Source: Dyadobacter crusticola DSM 16708 (lineage in GTDB: Bacteria; Bacteroidota; Bacteroidia; Cytophagales; Spirosomataceae). From it: a stretch of DNA of 64,000 bases. The translations under genes were made by a program, and so were the position numbers. Below are positions 41,621-51,986 of the stretch, piece after piece. The notes under the pieces are model-generated. The model was not told where the DNA came from. It saw only the letters and a program-made list of their open reading frames with translations, and ran no database searches. Each line of letters begins with the position of its first letter. Position 1 is the stretch's first letter. Location of the stretch: the NCBI RefSeq assembly GCF_000701505.1, contig NZ_JNJB01000012.1:1-64000 (forward strand), written 5' to 3'.

Positions 41621-43294
41621 TTAGCGGGTAACGGTTTTCAGCCAGGCTTCTATGGTCGGACCAGTCATATCAAACACAATCCCCGGCAGAATTCCGATTA
41701 AAATCGTCAGTACCACCAGCGGCAGCAGCAAGCCTTTTTCCCTTGCTGTAAGATCGGTCAGGACGGAAGTATTTCCGTTCTGATACCAGAATGAGCCGAA
41801 GAACATACGCTGGTAAGTCCAGAGGAAATAGCCGGCCGCCAGCACAATACCCAAAGTAGAGAGTGCGGGAATCCAGGCAGGCAGCAGGTTGGACTGGAAT
41901 GCGCCCATTAATGTAAAAAGCTCTCCAACAAAGCCCGAAAAGCCGGGCAAACCGAGTGACGCAAAGAATGCGATACCGGTAATAACAGTATAGTTTGGCA
42001 TGACGCCGATCAACCCGCGGTAGTTCTCAATCTTACGATCGTGGGTACGATCATAAACAACGCCGGCCAGTAAAAAGAGCATTGCCGAAAGTACCCCGTG
42101 ACTTACCATTTGGTAAATCGCCCCATTCATTCCTTCCGCTGTAAATGCGGCTATACCAAGCAGCACGAATCCCATGTGCGAGACCGAAGAATAAGCGATC
42201 ATCTTTTTCAGGTCGGCTTGACCCAGTGCATTGAAGCCTCCGTAAACGATCGAGATCATACCCAGAATCCCCAGCGGAATGGCGCTGTACTGGGCTTCCA
42301 AAGGGAAAAATCCATCAACGATCCTGATAAATCCGTAACCTCCTATTTTGAGCAAGATCCCCGCCAGTACGACCGAAATGGGCGTTGGGGCTTCTACGTG
42401 CGCGTCGGGCAGCCAGGTATGGACCGGTACAACAGGCAGCTTGACAGCAAAACCAATAAAAAGGAACCAGAATGCGAGCAATCGCAGCGGAATGTCGCCA
42501 ATGTAATATTGGGAAGCCAGATGCAGCAGCGAGCCAGGAAGGTAGTTACCGGGGTCGGCCAAAAACTGGAAGCGGAATGTGTGTACGATTTGTTCAGGGG
42601 CAATTTTTCCGTCGATCAGCCATTGCTGGATTTGCGGGATGAGATCAGGATGAACCACATCGTCTGCTCCCATAATGCCGACTACCCGCGCAGTTTCGAT
42701 CGGATCGATGACGGACAGATACAAGCCGATCATGACGATCAGGATCAGCAGTGAGCCGAAGAAGGTGTAAATGAAAAACTTAAGCGCCGCATATTCCCGT
42801 CGCGGACCGCCCCATAATCCGATCAGAAAATACATCGGCAGAAGCATGAATTCAAAGAACAGGTAAAAAAGAAAGAAGTCCTGCGCCAGAAAGCAGCCCA
42901 CCACACTACCAGACAACAACAGGTATAATGCGAAGTAAGCGCGTGTTTTTTGCGAAATATTCCACGAGCTGATCACCCCGACCAGCAGAACGATGACAGC
43001 CAGCAAAATCAGCGGGAAACTGATTCCGTCTACTGCAAGCGCGTAATCAATGGAAACGATCCCCAGGGAACCAATCGGCAGCGTGATCCAGTCGCTTGTT
43101 TCGGAAAGTTGAAATCCGGGGTTTTGGTTATCAAAATTCATGTACAGGATCGCCGAAACGAGCACTTCAAGCAGTAGCGCGACCAGTGCGATTACCCGGA
43201 AGTTGCTGGTGTTCTGAGTTGGCCACACAGCCACAGCAGCAGCGCCCAGAAGCGGAATGGCAATGAGTAAGGAAAGTATATGGTCAATCATCAA
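41621..43294 (-). CDS. nuoM: NADH-quinone oxidoreductase subunit M
   Basis: A 557-residue antiporter-like complex I subunit with about 14 transmembrane helices. VPVHTWLPDAHVEAPTPISVVLAGILLKIGGYG is cut here only to name its keys: the Lys in LLKIGGYG and the Glu in MYFLIGLWG-preceding FFEFMLLPMYF, both proton-channel residues. It pumps protons as part of complex I. It lies 27 bases after nuoL; no nuoN follows. Confidence 0.93.
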   Translation of the reverse strand: MMIDHILSLLIAIPLLGAAAVAVWPTQNTSNFRVIALVALLLEVLVSAILYMNFDNQNPGFQLSETSDWITLPIGSLGIVSIDYALAVDGISFPLILLAVIVLLVGVISSWNISQKTRAYFALYLLLSGSVVGCFLAQDFFLFYLFFEFMLLPMYFLIGLWGGPRREYAALKFFIYTFFGSLLILIVMIGLYLSVIDPIETARVVGIMGADDVVHPDLIPQIQQWLIDGKIAPEQIVHTFRFQFLADPGNYLPGSLLHLASQYYIGDIPLRLLAFWFLFIGFAVKLPVVPVHTWLPDAHVEAPTPISVVLAGILLKIGGYGFIRIVDGFFPLEAQYSAIPLGILGMISIVYGGFNALGQADLKKMIAYSSVSHMGFVLLGIAAFTAEGMNGAIYQMVSHGVLSAMLFLLAGVVYDRTHDRKIENYRGLIGVMPNYTVITGIAFFASLGLPGFSGFVGELFTLMGAFQSNLLPAWIPALSTLGIVLAAGYFLWTYQRMFFGSFWYQNGNTSVLTDLTAREKGLLLPLVVLTILIGILPGIVFDMTGPTIEAWLKTVTR

Positions 43295-43321
43295 AATTGA
43301 GTTAAAGCTTCGCCGGCATTG

Positions 43322-45283
43322 CTAAGCCAGTACGAGCCACAATATCAGAAAAAATAAGCCTGCCACGGTCACGAGGTAGTAAGACTGAATCCTGCCGTTT
43401 TGCAGACTCCTTGCCGCATTCCCAGCCGAGCGTATCGACAATACAGTGAGATTCACCCCACCGTCGACCACATTCCTGTCAATCCAGCTGATCACATGTG
43501 CGGCAACCACGCTGCCTTTTGCAACAAAGTCAACAACCGAGTCGATAAAGCGCTTTTCAAACCTTTTGAAAGTATTGGCAATAAATTCAAATGGTATAAT
43601 GAAGTACCGCTCCTGTGAGTAGTCCCGCAGCCAGTTGAATGCAAATCTTTTCCCGGTTTCTGTTTCCATTCTACTTGATTCCAAACTGAATGGATCTGCG
43701 TCTTTAGTCTGCCGATACGCCAGGAAGATAAAAAGAAAAGTAGTTGCGCTGGCCACGAATGGAACCCAACTTAAATGCGCGGAATGCTCCGGACCAAGAA
43801 AATGCAAAAACCAGCCGTTCGCATCAAAGGGATTCCATGAAAACCAGACGAAAAGGGATAGTACCGAAAGCAAAACCATCGGCAGCCACATGATAACAGG
43901 CGATTCGTGCGGGTGTACACCTGATGCGGCTGTATATCTTTTTTCACCAAAAAACACCAGCCAAAGCTGTCGCGTCATATAATAGGCAGTGAGCCCGGCA
44001 GAGAAAATGACTAGGATCGGGAAAATGTAAGCTACTGGACCCACTTCCGCAGCCCAGACAAACCCCGCCGTTATAATGGCATCTTTGGACAAAAAGCCCG
44101 AAAAGAATGGAAGACCAGCCAATGCAGCCGTGCAAACTGAGAAGCAAATGAAGGTTACAGGTAAGCTTTTCCGAAGCCCGCCCATTGTGCGCATATTTTG
44201 CGGATCGAATGCATTGTCTTCCTCAGCCGGAGTTACTGCGTGAATGACAGAACCTGCTGAAAGGAAAAGACCGGCTTTGAAAAATGCGTGTGTCGCCAAA
44301 TGGAAAAAAGCAGTTGGCCAGCTGCCGAAACCTACTGCTACCACCATTAATCCAAGTTGTGACATGGTACTGTAAGCCAGTACCCTTTTGATATCCCAGG
44401 CTCTCAAAGCTTTGATCGCGCCCGTCAGCATGGTAATTGTGCCAATTGCAAGAATGACCAGCCTGGCTTCGTATGTGAGCAGAAAATCAATGCGGGCCAG
44501 GAGGAAGATACCGGCGGCGACCATGGTAGCTGCGTGGATCAATGCAGAAACGGGAGTCGGCCCCTCCATAGCATCAGGCAGCCAGCCCGAAAGCGGAAAT
44601 TGCGCTGATTTACCCACACATCCGCCAAACAAGCAGAGTCCGATCGCAGTAAGCAGACCAGGCGAAAGGTTGAAAACTGCGGCCAGAAGTACCTCAAAGT
44701 CGGTAGAACCAGTATAGTAGAATAGCATTAAAATACCTGTCAGGAAGGCCGCGTCGCCTATTCTGTTGAGTACAAAGGCCTTTTGCGCTGCCCAGACAGG
44801 CCGCTTTTTGAAATACCAAAAACCGATGAGCAGATAGGACGACAAGCCGACCAGTTCCCAGAAAATGTACATCACCAGCAAGCTTCCTCCCAGCACGATC
44901 CCTACCATTGAAAACAGGAAAAGCTGCAGGAAAGCATAGTATCTGTGCAGGTTCGTATCCCCGTGCATGTAGGAAATGGAATACAGCTGAACCAGGAGAG
45001 CCACAAAATGCACAATGGCGAGCATGACGCAGGTAAGAAAATCGAAGCGGAATGCGAGTTCAATGGAGGTATTTCCAATCACGAGCCAGTTCAACCTGAC
45101 GATGTGAACTGCATTGGGATCTGCGTAGAAGAAGCTGATTAGCAAGCCAGTCAATGTAGCTGCGGCGCCGAGATAACCAGCTGCGTTATTCAGCTTTTTG
45201 CCTCCCAACCAGAGCAGAAGAAACCCCAGAAAGGGTACTCCCAGCAGCAGGCAAGCCGGCAAAAAATACGCAGAATCGGGCAT
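43322..45283 (-). CDS. nuoL: NADH-quinone oxidoreductase subunit L
   Basis: A 653-residue polytopic subunit with the NuoL signature around GWLPDAMEGPTPVSALIHAATMVAAG and the channel Glu in FWELVGLSSYLLIGFW. The long C-terminal lateral helix expected for NuoL is consistent with the extended tail (about 560-653). Upstream is a serine hydrolase rather than nuoK, so nuoL-nuoM is split from any main nuo operon. Confidence 0.93.
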   Translation of the reverse strand: MPDSAYFLPACLLLGVPFLGFLLLWLGGKKLNNAAGYLGAAATLTGLLISFFYADPNAVHIVRLNWLVIGNTSIELAFRFDFLTCVMLAIVHFVALLVQLYSISYMHGDTNLHRYYAFLQLFLFSMVGIVLGGSLLVMYIFWELVGLSSYLLIGFWYFKKRPVWAAQKAFVLNRIGDAAFLTGILMLFYYTGSTDFEVLLAAVFNLSPGLLTAIGLCLFGGCVGKSAQFPLSGWLPDAMEGPTPVSALIHAATMVAAGIFLLARIDFLLTYEARLVILAIGTITMLTGAIKALRAWDIKRVLAYSTMSQLGLMVVAVGFGSWPTAFFHLATHAFFKAGLFLSAGSVIHAVTPAEEDNAFDPQNMRTMGGLRKSLPVTFICFSVCTAALAGLPFFSGFLSKDAIITAGFVWAAEVGPVAYIFPILVIFSAGLTAYYMTRQLWLVFFGEKRYTAASGVHPHESPVIMWLPMVLLSVLSLFVWFSWNPFDANGWFLHFLGPEHSAHLSWVPFVASATTFLFIFLAYRQTKDADPFSLESSRMETETGKRFAFNWLRDYSQERYFIIPFEFIANTFKRFEKRFIDSVVDFVAKGSVVAAHVISWIDRNVVDGGVNLTVLSIRSAGNAARSLQNGRIQSYYLVTVAGLFFLILWLVLA

Positions 45284-45344
45284 AAGGCTGGGAACTGGTT
45301 GATTTCGGCAAATATCCTGAATTCGTGGCCGAATTCAAACAATG

Positions 45345-46559
45345 CTAGATGTCTTTCTCGATATCCTCCATTTTACCGGAACCGTGAATTACTTCCAGCA
45401 ACTCTTTCAGATCATAAGTAGACCGGTTGTAAGAATTGCCAAGGACAATGATCACAGCTTCATCTTCGGGAGAAACCCAGAGCATTGTATTATAGCCTTT
45501 CCACCAGCCGCCGTGGTAGATAAAGCGGGGCTTGTTGTCTTTCGTAATGTGCATCCGGAAACCGTAGCCGTAGTTGCGGATACCCGCGTGCTCGAAGCTG
45601 CGCGGCTTGAAAGCCTCATCCAGCAGCTTCTTGTCAATCAGTAAACCTTTGGTAAGCCCATTGTAAAACCTGTAAATGTCGCCTGTAGTGGAATATAACC
45701 CCTTGTCCCCCACCACTTCATCGTAGTAATCCTTGTCAAGACGGCGGCCAAACTGGTGCCCTACTGTTCTGAATTTCCTTGCGGTGGCCGAGGTATCTGT
45801 CACCAGGAAGGTGTTTATCATCCCCAATGGAGTAAAAATCTGATCGTTCAGGTATTTGCCAAAGGGTTCGCCTGTCACTTTTTCGGCGATGGCGGCGAGT
45901 ACGCAATAATTGGTGTTGCAATAGTTAAATGAGCGGCCTGGACGGTTATAAGGTGTGGGCGTGGGCTTTACTTTGGCATACCAGTCCATGATATCCAGGT
46001 TGTCGGGATACTTGCGACCGTGACGGATACTGTCTGTAAATGAATAAATGTAGTTGGGCAAACCACTACGGTGGCTCAGCAGCATATCCACTTTGACACC
46101 ATGATAAGGGAAATCCGGGAAAAAGCGTTGAACGGAATCGTCAAGACTTACTCTCCCTTCCTGGATCAGTTTCAGTACAGCTACTGCCGTAAATGGTTTC
46201 GAAAGTGAGGCAAGCTGAAACCTGGACGCGCTGCTGAGCGTATCTTTCTCACGGAGGTTTCCAAAACCAAAGGAATCCTGGTAAAGAATCTCTCCTCTTT
46301 GAACTATCAATACATTCCCATTAAAACCAGCACGCTTTTTCCGTCTGAAAATATCCTCGATCTTGGTGATTTTCTCAGCTGTGGCCGCATCCGGATTTTT
46401 GATAACAACCGGGTCAAGGCCCGACATTGCTTTGGCACGTACAGCTACTTCTTCTTCTGTTTCCGGCTTGTTCTTTCTTACCAATCCCCAGGAAATCAAC
46501 AGAACCACCACGACAGCGAGAGCTGTCCACCAAACCTTCGGCTGCACTTTTTTCAACAT
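45345..46559 (-). CDS. beta-lactamase-family serine hydrolase
   Basis: A 404-residue protein with an N-terminal membrane segment (WWTALAVVVVLLISWGLV) and a class C beta-lactamase/DD-peptidase fold: SLSKPF (SxxK nucleophile), YCNTNY (YxN) and HGGWWKG (the third-box HxG). Bacteroidota have many such periplasmic esterases or peptidases whose substrates are unknown. It lies 62 bases upstream of nuoL on the same strand, perhaps by chance. Confidence 0.85.
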   Translation of the reverse strand: MLKKVQPKVWWTALAVVVVLLISWGLVRKNKPETEEEVAVRAKAMSGLDPVVIKNPDAATAEKITKIEDIFRRKKRAGFNGNVLIVQRGEILYQDSFGFGNLREKDTLSSASRFQLASLSKPFTAVAVLKLIQEGRVSLDDSVQRFFPDFPYHGVKVDMLLSHRSGLPNYIYSFTDSIRHGRKYPDNLDIMDWYAKVKPTPTPYNRPGRSFNYCNTNYCVLAAIAEKVTGEPFGKYLNDQIFTPLGMINTFLVTDTSATARKFRTVGHQFGRRLDKDYYDEVVGDKGLYSTTGDIYRFYNGLTKGLLIDKKLLDEAFKPRSFEHAGIRNYGYGFRMHITKDNKPRFIYHGGWWKGYNTMLWVSPEDEAVIIVLGNSYNRSTYDLKELLEVIHGSGKMEDIEKDI

Positions 46560-46657
46560 TGGCTGCGGGCCTTTAAAATTATTCAGAACGTTGTGAATTG
46601 TAAATGGTTATACACCATCTTTTATGCTTAATATACACAAATTAAGCATAGAATCTT

Positions 46658-47803
46658 TTACCGAACTAGTATTTTAACATGTTCTTTCCCAATATTTTTC
46701 TGATAAATGAGGAAGTATAAACCGGGACTAATGCGGGTTAATGGCCGCAAAACGAGCGTGTTATTTGCTGTTTTCTGATATTCAAATGCAATTCTGGAAC
46801 CCGCCGATGAAGTAAGTACAAGCCCCTGCGGATCTTCCGCTATTCCGCTGATTATAATTTTTTCGGGATCAGCCGGATTCGGCGTTACCTGAATGAAAGC
46901 ATTGTGGTTGTTTTCAAACAAAGCATCGACGGTTTGAGAGAATGCGAAGCTTCCATCTTTATCAACCAGGCGCAGCCGATAGTAATTCGCCCCAGCCGCG
47001 GGTAAATCATCTTTGAATTGATAATACCTCCGCCCTTCCGACTCACCCGCAGCAGGTACTTCATCGACTGCTTCAAAATGGATCAAATCAACACTTTTCT
47101 CAACCACAAATCTGCTGCTGTTGTGCTCTGATGCAGTTTCCCAATGCAGATCGACGTGATTTTCAGCAGGTACCGCTTTGAAGTAGGTGAGACTAACCGG
47201 CAGAATAATCGGGTGCACCAGCCCATTGATAATGATTTCATCAAACCAAAGTACACCGTGAATACTCGGCGCATTGTAGGCGTAAATGCGGAATGAAAAG
47301 GTGTTGTTAGACAAAAAAGAATAGCTAACCGGCACAACATAGGTATTGAACTGGTTTGAGTTACTGATCAGAAAAGCGTCGATATCCGTGGTAAAATGAT
47401 CAGCCGACGATCGCACCTTGATCTTATCAGGACCAGTGGCTGAGCGGCGCAAGCGGAATGTGAAAGAAGTAATGCTGTATTTGAAGGAATTGGCAGAAAA
47501 TGCAAATTCCATTGCCCGGGCCGAAGTAAAGCTGGTCGGCCAGGGACGGGTAATATAGCCGGTCCCGATCGCGCCACCCGGGCTGTAAACTGACTCTAGC
47601 GCATATGAATTGCTCCCTCCAAGCAGCGTTGCATTCGCGGGAGTAAAGTTCGCATGGCTCGAAGTCCCCCCGAGTGTGTAGTCCATCGACCATTTTACCT
47701 GGAAAGACTCCTGCGCATTTGCCACTTGTAAAGATGCTGGCAGGATAAAAAACAGACTGGTTAACAAACTCAATCTGAACAGGAAATGCATTTTCATCAG
47801 CAT
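46658..47803 (-). CDS. T9SS-secreted protein of unknown function
   Basis: A 381-residue protein with a signal peptide (MKMHFLFRLSLLTSLFFI ... ANAQ), a beta-sandwich-like N-terminal domain of about 170 residues, an Fn3-like region (LTYFKAVPAENHVDLHWETASE, YYRLRLVDKDGSFAFS) and a C-terminal sorting domain (VTPNPADPEKIIISG ... GLYFLIYQK). The N-terminal domain is not recognised; jelly-roll binding modules look similar. Monocistronic on the minus strand. Confidence 0.78.
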   Translation of the reverse strand: MLMKMHFLFRLSLLTSLFFILPASLQVANAQESFQVKWSMDYTLGGTSSHANFTPANATLLGGSNSYALESVYSPGGAIGTGYITRPWPTSFTSARAMEFAFSANSFKYSITSFTFRLRRSATGPDKIKVRSSADHFTTDIDAFLISNSNQFNTYVVPVSYSFLSNNTFSFRIYAYNAPSIHGVLWFDEIIINGLVHPIILPVSLTYFKAVPAENHVDLHWETASEHNSSRFVVEKSVDLIHFEAVDEVPAAGESEGRRYYQFKDDLPAAGANYYRLRLVDKDGSFAFSQTVDALFENNHNAFIQVTPNPADPEKIIISGIAEDPQGLVLTSSAGSRIAFEYQKTANNTLVLRPLTRISPGLYFLIYQKNIGKEHVKILVR

Positions 47804-47990
47804 ATATGATTAAGTAAAAATTACATTATCTACTTTATCAATACGCTAAATCTGAAAGAAGGTAACGGTACGATCTCGCAGACATCAGTCTAAACTTTTT
47901 TGGATTAAATCCTTTTATATGGAAATATTCCATATATTCGCATATCAATTTTGTATTTGAATCAAATTGGGTTTAGGGTTGTATAATTAA

Positions 47991-48023
47991 AAACACCTTG
48001 TTCGCTGTGTGAACAAGGTGTTT
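47991..48023 (-). terminator. terminator of the sugar dehydrogenase gene
   Basis: Perfect 13-bp stem aaacaccttgttc / gaacaaggtgttt with a 7-base loop; on the minus strand it ends in a TTTTT run. About 130 bases downstream of the gene at 48154. Confidence 0.75.
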
Positions 48024-48153
48024 CTGCTTACAGGCACATTAACGTGCGTCATTTCACAATTCATGAGCGGAGCAAAAGCGATGCGCCCGATGGTTTAGCT
48101 TCCATTTTATTTGGTGAGAATACAACAGCAAAAGACCTGTTGCCTACCCGGTC

Positions 48154-49860
48154 TTAATCAGTGATCAATACCTTTTCATGGACAACCCCATTCTCGTTTT
48201 CCAGTCTGACAATGTAAAGTCCGGACGCAGCCTCGTGAATCGGAATACTTACCGCGCCGCTTTTTCCTGTAATTTCCTCTTTTAGAAACACCTGACCGCT
48301 CGCATTTACCAGCTCAACAGATTGAAAAGGCTGGTCGAGCATCAGATTCAGTTCATTGTTGCTGATAATAGTCGGCCGGGCGTAGACATTCACAGGGGTT
48401 GTATCGTCGGTTTTAACCGTAATAATTCTTGAATGCTCATAACTATCGTCGGTATCAATCATTTTGAGCCGGTAATAAAGGTTTCCGGAGTTTTTAGTCA
48501 AATGTGAAAATCGGTAAGTAGTACCATTTGCCAGATTTCCCGCTGGCACATATCCGACAGTCTCAAAAGTTTTTGCATTCCTGCTAAACTCCACATCAAA
48601 TCCTCTGAAACGCTCTTCCATAGTCGTATTCCAGGTGAGGTTAATTCCCTCGTTTCCTTTTGATCCCTGAAAATTGGTTAACGTTACCGGCAATGGTTCA
48701 TCGGCAAAAATCCTGTAAACCGCATCCGCTTTCACTGCGTAAATTTCACCTGCTTCGTCCTCTCCTATCTCCCGCGTTCCAGCCAGCTCACCTTCTTCAT
48801 AGCCAGTGTAAGACTGACCTTGCAGGATCTTGTGAATTTCACCGGAAAAAAAGTCCGTCCCGATGTACCAGCCCTGCATTAAAGCTGATCTTGTACCGCG
48901 GTAGACCCGCCCGCCGATTACAGAGCGCCCCCGGGCAATTCCAGTTACGTAGGTGTAAATGGGCGAGATATAACTGGATGCAGGCAGACAGCCCGTGCGG
49001 TCAATGTTGGGCGTGGGAATATCTCCTTCGTAACACCGCCAGCCAAAGTTAGAACCGCCCAAAGTGCCGGCTGCGCGGAAGTTTATTTCCTCCTTGGCCC
49101 CCTGCCCCACATCGCCGATCCACGCGTCACCGGTAAGTCTGTCGAAGCTCCACCTGAATGGATTCCGCAGGCCGGAAGCGAATACAGGACTTCCTGCAAT
49201 GGGATTATCAGCAGGTATCTGGTAAGACTGGGCTACACCGCCGGGCACATTTACATCGATCCGCAAAATCTTCCCAAGGAGGCTGTTCAGGTTCTGACCG
49301 TTGTTGGAAACGTCATTCTGCCCGCCACCGTCACCGATCGACGCGTAAAGAAAGCCGTCAGGCCCGAAATGGATTGCACCGCCGTTGTGATTACTATTAA
49401 TCGGATGCGGGATTTTCATGATTTCGAAAAAGGTATTTGACGCAGCTGTATTACCTGATGCTGTGTAGCGCCCGATGACAAGGTCACCTGCGAGATCGGT
49501 AAAGTAGGTGTACAAATACCCATTGGACTCAAAGTTGGGGTGAAAAGTGATACTTAGCAGACCGCCTTCACCTTCCACTCCTACGCGGGGTGACGGACTG
49601 TTCATATTCAAAAACTCTACTGCCGTAGTAGGCTCTGCCGGAAGAAAAACTTTGATCAACCCGGCGCGTTCTGCAATAAAAATGCGGTTAGATCCGTCGC
49701 CGGCGTGCGTGAGCTGCATTGCTTCGTCCAGATTGGAAATGTCGGGATTGTCAGCGTCGATCTGAATGTCCGGAACTTGCGAAAATGCGTTTGCGAATGT
49801 CAGGATCGACAGGCAGGATGCGATCAGCGCAATGAAGTGTAATTGTTTAAGTTTTTTCAT
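48154..49860 (-). CDS. PQQ-type sugar dehydrogenase with T9SS sorting domain
   Basis: A 568-residue secreted protein. After a signal peptide (to about residue 27) residues 30-390 form a glucose/sorbosone dehydrogenase propeller: HAGDGSNRIFIAERAGLIKVF, GLLSITFHPNF, HNGGAIHFGPDGFLYASIGDGG, SGLRNPFRWSFD. These mark soluble PQQ-dependent aldose dehydrogenases. An Fn3-like part (LTNFQGSKGNEGINLTWNT) and a C-terminal sorting domain (about 490-568, ending GLYIVRLENENGVVHEKVLITD) follow. It would oxidise sugars or alcohols outside the cell. Confidence 0.88.
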   Translation of the reverse strand: MKKLKQLHFIALIASCLSILTFANAFSQVPDIQIDADNPDISNLDEAMQLTHAGDGSNRIFIAERAGLIKVFLPAEPTTAVEFLNMNSPSPRVGVEGEGGLLSITFHPNFESNGYLYTYFTDLAGDLVIGRYTASGNTAASNTFFEIMKIPHPINSNHNGGAIHFGPDGFLYASIGDGGGQNDVSNNGQNLNSLLGKILRIDVNVPGGVAQSYQIPADNPIAGSPVFASGLRNPFRWSFDRLTGDAWIGDVGQGAKEEINFRAAGTLGGSNFGWRCYEGDIPTPNIDRTGCLPASSYISPIYTYVTGIARGRSVIGGRVYRGTRSALMQGWYIGTDFFSGEIHKILQGQSYTGYEEGELAGTREIGEDEAGEIYAVKADAVYRIFADEPLPVTLTNFQGSKGNEGINLTWNTTMEERFRGFDVEFSRNAKTFETVGYVPAGNLANGTTYRFSHLTKNSGNLYYRLKMIDTDDSYEHSRIITVKTDDTTPVNVYARPTIISNNELNLMLDQPFQSVELVNASGQVFLKEEITGKSGAVSIPIHEAASGLYIVRLENENGVVHEKVLITD

Positions 49861-49952
49861 AATCAGTCATTTAGTTGATGAAAAGCGTAACAATACTTCT
49901 ATAAGAATAAAATTGTACTACAAAATTTATACCCTGCGAAAGTGGGCGGCAC

Positions 49953-49985
49953 AAAAAAGAGCCTCCCGAATCCATCGGAAGGCTC
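49953..49985 (-). terminator. terminator of purM
   Basis: gagcctcccga (49959-49969) and tcggaaggctc (49975-49985) form an 11-bp stem with one wobble and a 5-base loop; the minus-strand transcript ends in six T. It lies 23 bases after the purM stop. Confidence 0.85.
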
Positions 49986-50007
49986 CACCTGTGTGCTTTT
50001 CTATTTG

Positions 50008-51186
50008 CTAGTAGGTAAATGTCCCAAACTCACTTTGTATCGTCAGTTTCCTTGAAGCAGCTTCTTCCACTCTCCCGACAACCTGGGCCGCGATTCCGAA
50101 GGACTCAGCAAGCGCGATTGCCTGACTGGCGTACTGCTCCGGAAGGTAAATTTCGAGCCGGTGCCCCATATTGAAAACTTTGTACATTTCATCCCAGCTG
50201 GTACCGCTTTCCTCCCTGATCATGCGGAACAATGGAGGTATGGGAAGCAGGTTATCCTTGATGATGTGCAGGTTATCAACAAAATGTAGAATCTTGGTTT
50301 GCGCGCCTCCACTGCAATGTACCATGCCATGAATCTGCGGTCTGATCTCGTCCAGCAGTGCCTTCGCCAGCGGCGCGTAGGTGCGTGTGGGAGAAAGAAT
50401 TAGCTGACCTACATTCAGCGGCGTACCCTCCACAGGATCGGTCAGATTTTTGCTCCCACTGTAAATCAAATCTTCATTGACTTCGGGATCGAAGCTTTCT
50501 GTATATTTTTTGAGGTATTTACCCAGAATATCGTGTCTGGCAGAGGTCAGCCCATTGCTGCCCATTCCCCCATTATACTGCTCTTCATAGCTCGCCTGAC
50601 CGTACGAAGCAAACCCTACGATTACGTCACCCGGACGGATATTGGCATTATCCACAACCTGGTCGCGGCGCATTCGGGCAATTACAGTACTATTAACCGT
50701 AACTGTTCTGACGAGATCACCGACGTCCGCAGTTTCGCCGCCTGTGCTGTAAATCTCTACTCCGTAGCTGCGCAGCATTTCCAGTACCTCCTCCGCGCCG
50801 TTTATAATTTCAGCAATTACTTCACCGGGAATGCGGTTTTTATTTCTATCGATGGTGGACGAATAAAGCATTGGCCCGGTGGCTCCTACGCAAAGCAGAT
50901 CATCGGTATTCATAACGATTGCGTCCTGCGCGATTCCTTTCCAAACAGAGATGTCGCCGGTCTCTTTCCAATAGAGATATGCGAGGGATGTTTTGGTACC
51001 AGCGCCGTCTGCATGCATGATGGTACAATAATCGGGATCGCCGGCGAGGGTATCCGGTACTATCTTACAAAAAGCTTTTGGAAAAATCCCTTTGTCGATT
51101 TTCTCGATGGCTTTATGTACATCTTCTTTCGAAGCCGAGACGCCGCGTTGCAGGTAACGGTCGGTATTCTTGATTTGCTGGGTCAT
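50008..51186 (-). CDS. purM: AIR synthase (phosphoribosylformylglycinamidine cyclo-ligase)
   Basis: A 392-residue PurM/SelD-fold ATP-dependent enzyme closing the imidazole ring in purine synthesis. It starts TDRYLQRGVSASKEDVHKAI and has HADGAGTKTSLAYLYW, MNTDDLLCVGA, TGGETADVGDLVRT and GFASYGQASYEEQYNGGMGSNG as nucleotide-binding and dimer motifs. It is longer and more diverged than E. coli PurM (about 345), as usual in Bacteroidota. Monocistronic. Confidence 0.9.
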   Translation of the reverse strand: MTQQIKNTDRYLQRGVSASKEDVHKAIEKIDKGIFPKAFCKIVPDTLAGDPDYCTIMHADGAGTKTSLAYLYWKETGDISVWKGIAQDAIVMNTDDLLCVGATGPMLYSSTIDRNKNRIPGEVIAEIINGAEEVLEMLRSYGVEIYSTGGETADVGDLVRTVTVNSTVIARMRRDQVVDNANIRPGDVIVGFASYGQASYEEQYNGGMGSNGLTSARHDILGKYLKKYTESFDPEVNEDLIYSGSKNLTDPVEGTPLNVGQLILSPTRTYAPLAKALLDEIRPQIHGMVHCSGGAQTKILHFVDNLHIIKDNLLPIPPLFRMIREESGTSWDEMYKVFNMGHRLEIYLPEQYASQAIALAESFGIAAQVVGRVEEAASRKLTIQSEFGTFTY

Positions 51187-51423
51187 TATCGGTCAGTTCC
51201 TTTCAGCCACAAAAGTAGGCAAAAAGCCATTTAAAGCTTTACTTTAATGACTTCCGCCTTAGCTCATTGTAATCAGCAACTTACGAAATGTTCTTATTTT
51301 TTAATCAAAAATAATATAGGATACTTAAAAAGAAGGGTTTAGCTTTACAATATATCGTTTCAAAGATCGAAAACGATAGAACCTATTGTTTGAGAGTTAA
51401 GAGTTGCTATTCTACCACCCTTC

Positions 51424-51936
51424 ATGACAATTGTAAAGCGTTTTGTTTTCCTTTTTGCCGGGTTACTGCTTCTTAATGCTGTTGATAACCGATCGTTTGG
51501 CAAGAGTTTAACCTCCAATGAAGTTAAGTCCGACTCACTCGGCAATGTTGAATCCCTGGTTTCATTTGCTACCAAGCACCTGCACATTCCTTACAGGTCT
51601 GGCGGCACTTCTAAGAAAGGTTTTGATTGTTCGGGTTTTGTTCGGTATTGTTTTGATAAGCTGAATATCACGCTTCCGCATTCCAGCGCTGCCCAGGCAG
51701 AGCATGGTAAAATTATTGAGCTGGATAATGCCAAGCCAGGGGATCTGATTTTCTTTAAAGGCGAGAGTGCCAATAGCAAGCGCATCGGTCACGTCGGCAT
51801 TATTACGGAAGTCTCGCCGGGATATGTCAAATTCATCCATTCCGCATTCAAAGGCGGCATTCGCTACGACCTGCTCAACGCATCTTACTACCACAAACGT
51901 TTTGTTGCCGTAAAACGGATTTTGTCAGCGGAATAA
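51424..51936 (+). CDS. NlpC/P60-family (C40) cell-wall peptidase
   Basis: A 170-residue exported protein with a signal peptide (about 1-25) and a compact NlpC/P60 domain. The catalytic triad is Cys69 in FDCSGF, His123 in RIGHVGI and His139 in KFIHSA. It should cut peptidoglycan stem peptides in the periplasm. No extra SH3 domains are seen. Monocistronic. Confidence 0.92.
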   Translation: MTIVKRFVFLFAGLLLLNAVDNRSFGKSLTSNEVKSDSLGNVESLVSFATKHLHIPYRSGGTSKKGFDCSGFVRYCFDKLNITLPHSSAAQAEHGKIIELDNAKPGDLIFFKGESANSKRIGHVGIITEVSPGYVKFIHSAFKGGIRYDLLNASYYHKRFVAVKRILSAE

Positions 51937-51986
51937 GGCGGCTTTCGATGTTGTTCCGCTAGATTTCTGTTTTAGCATTGCCAGGC

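Noticed and set aside
42098-42754. 218-codon plus-strand frame
   Set aside because: Antisense shadow of nuoM.
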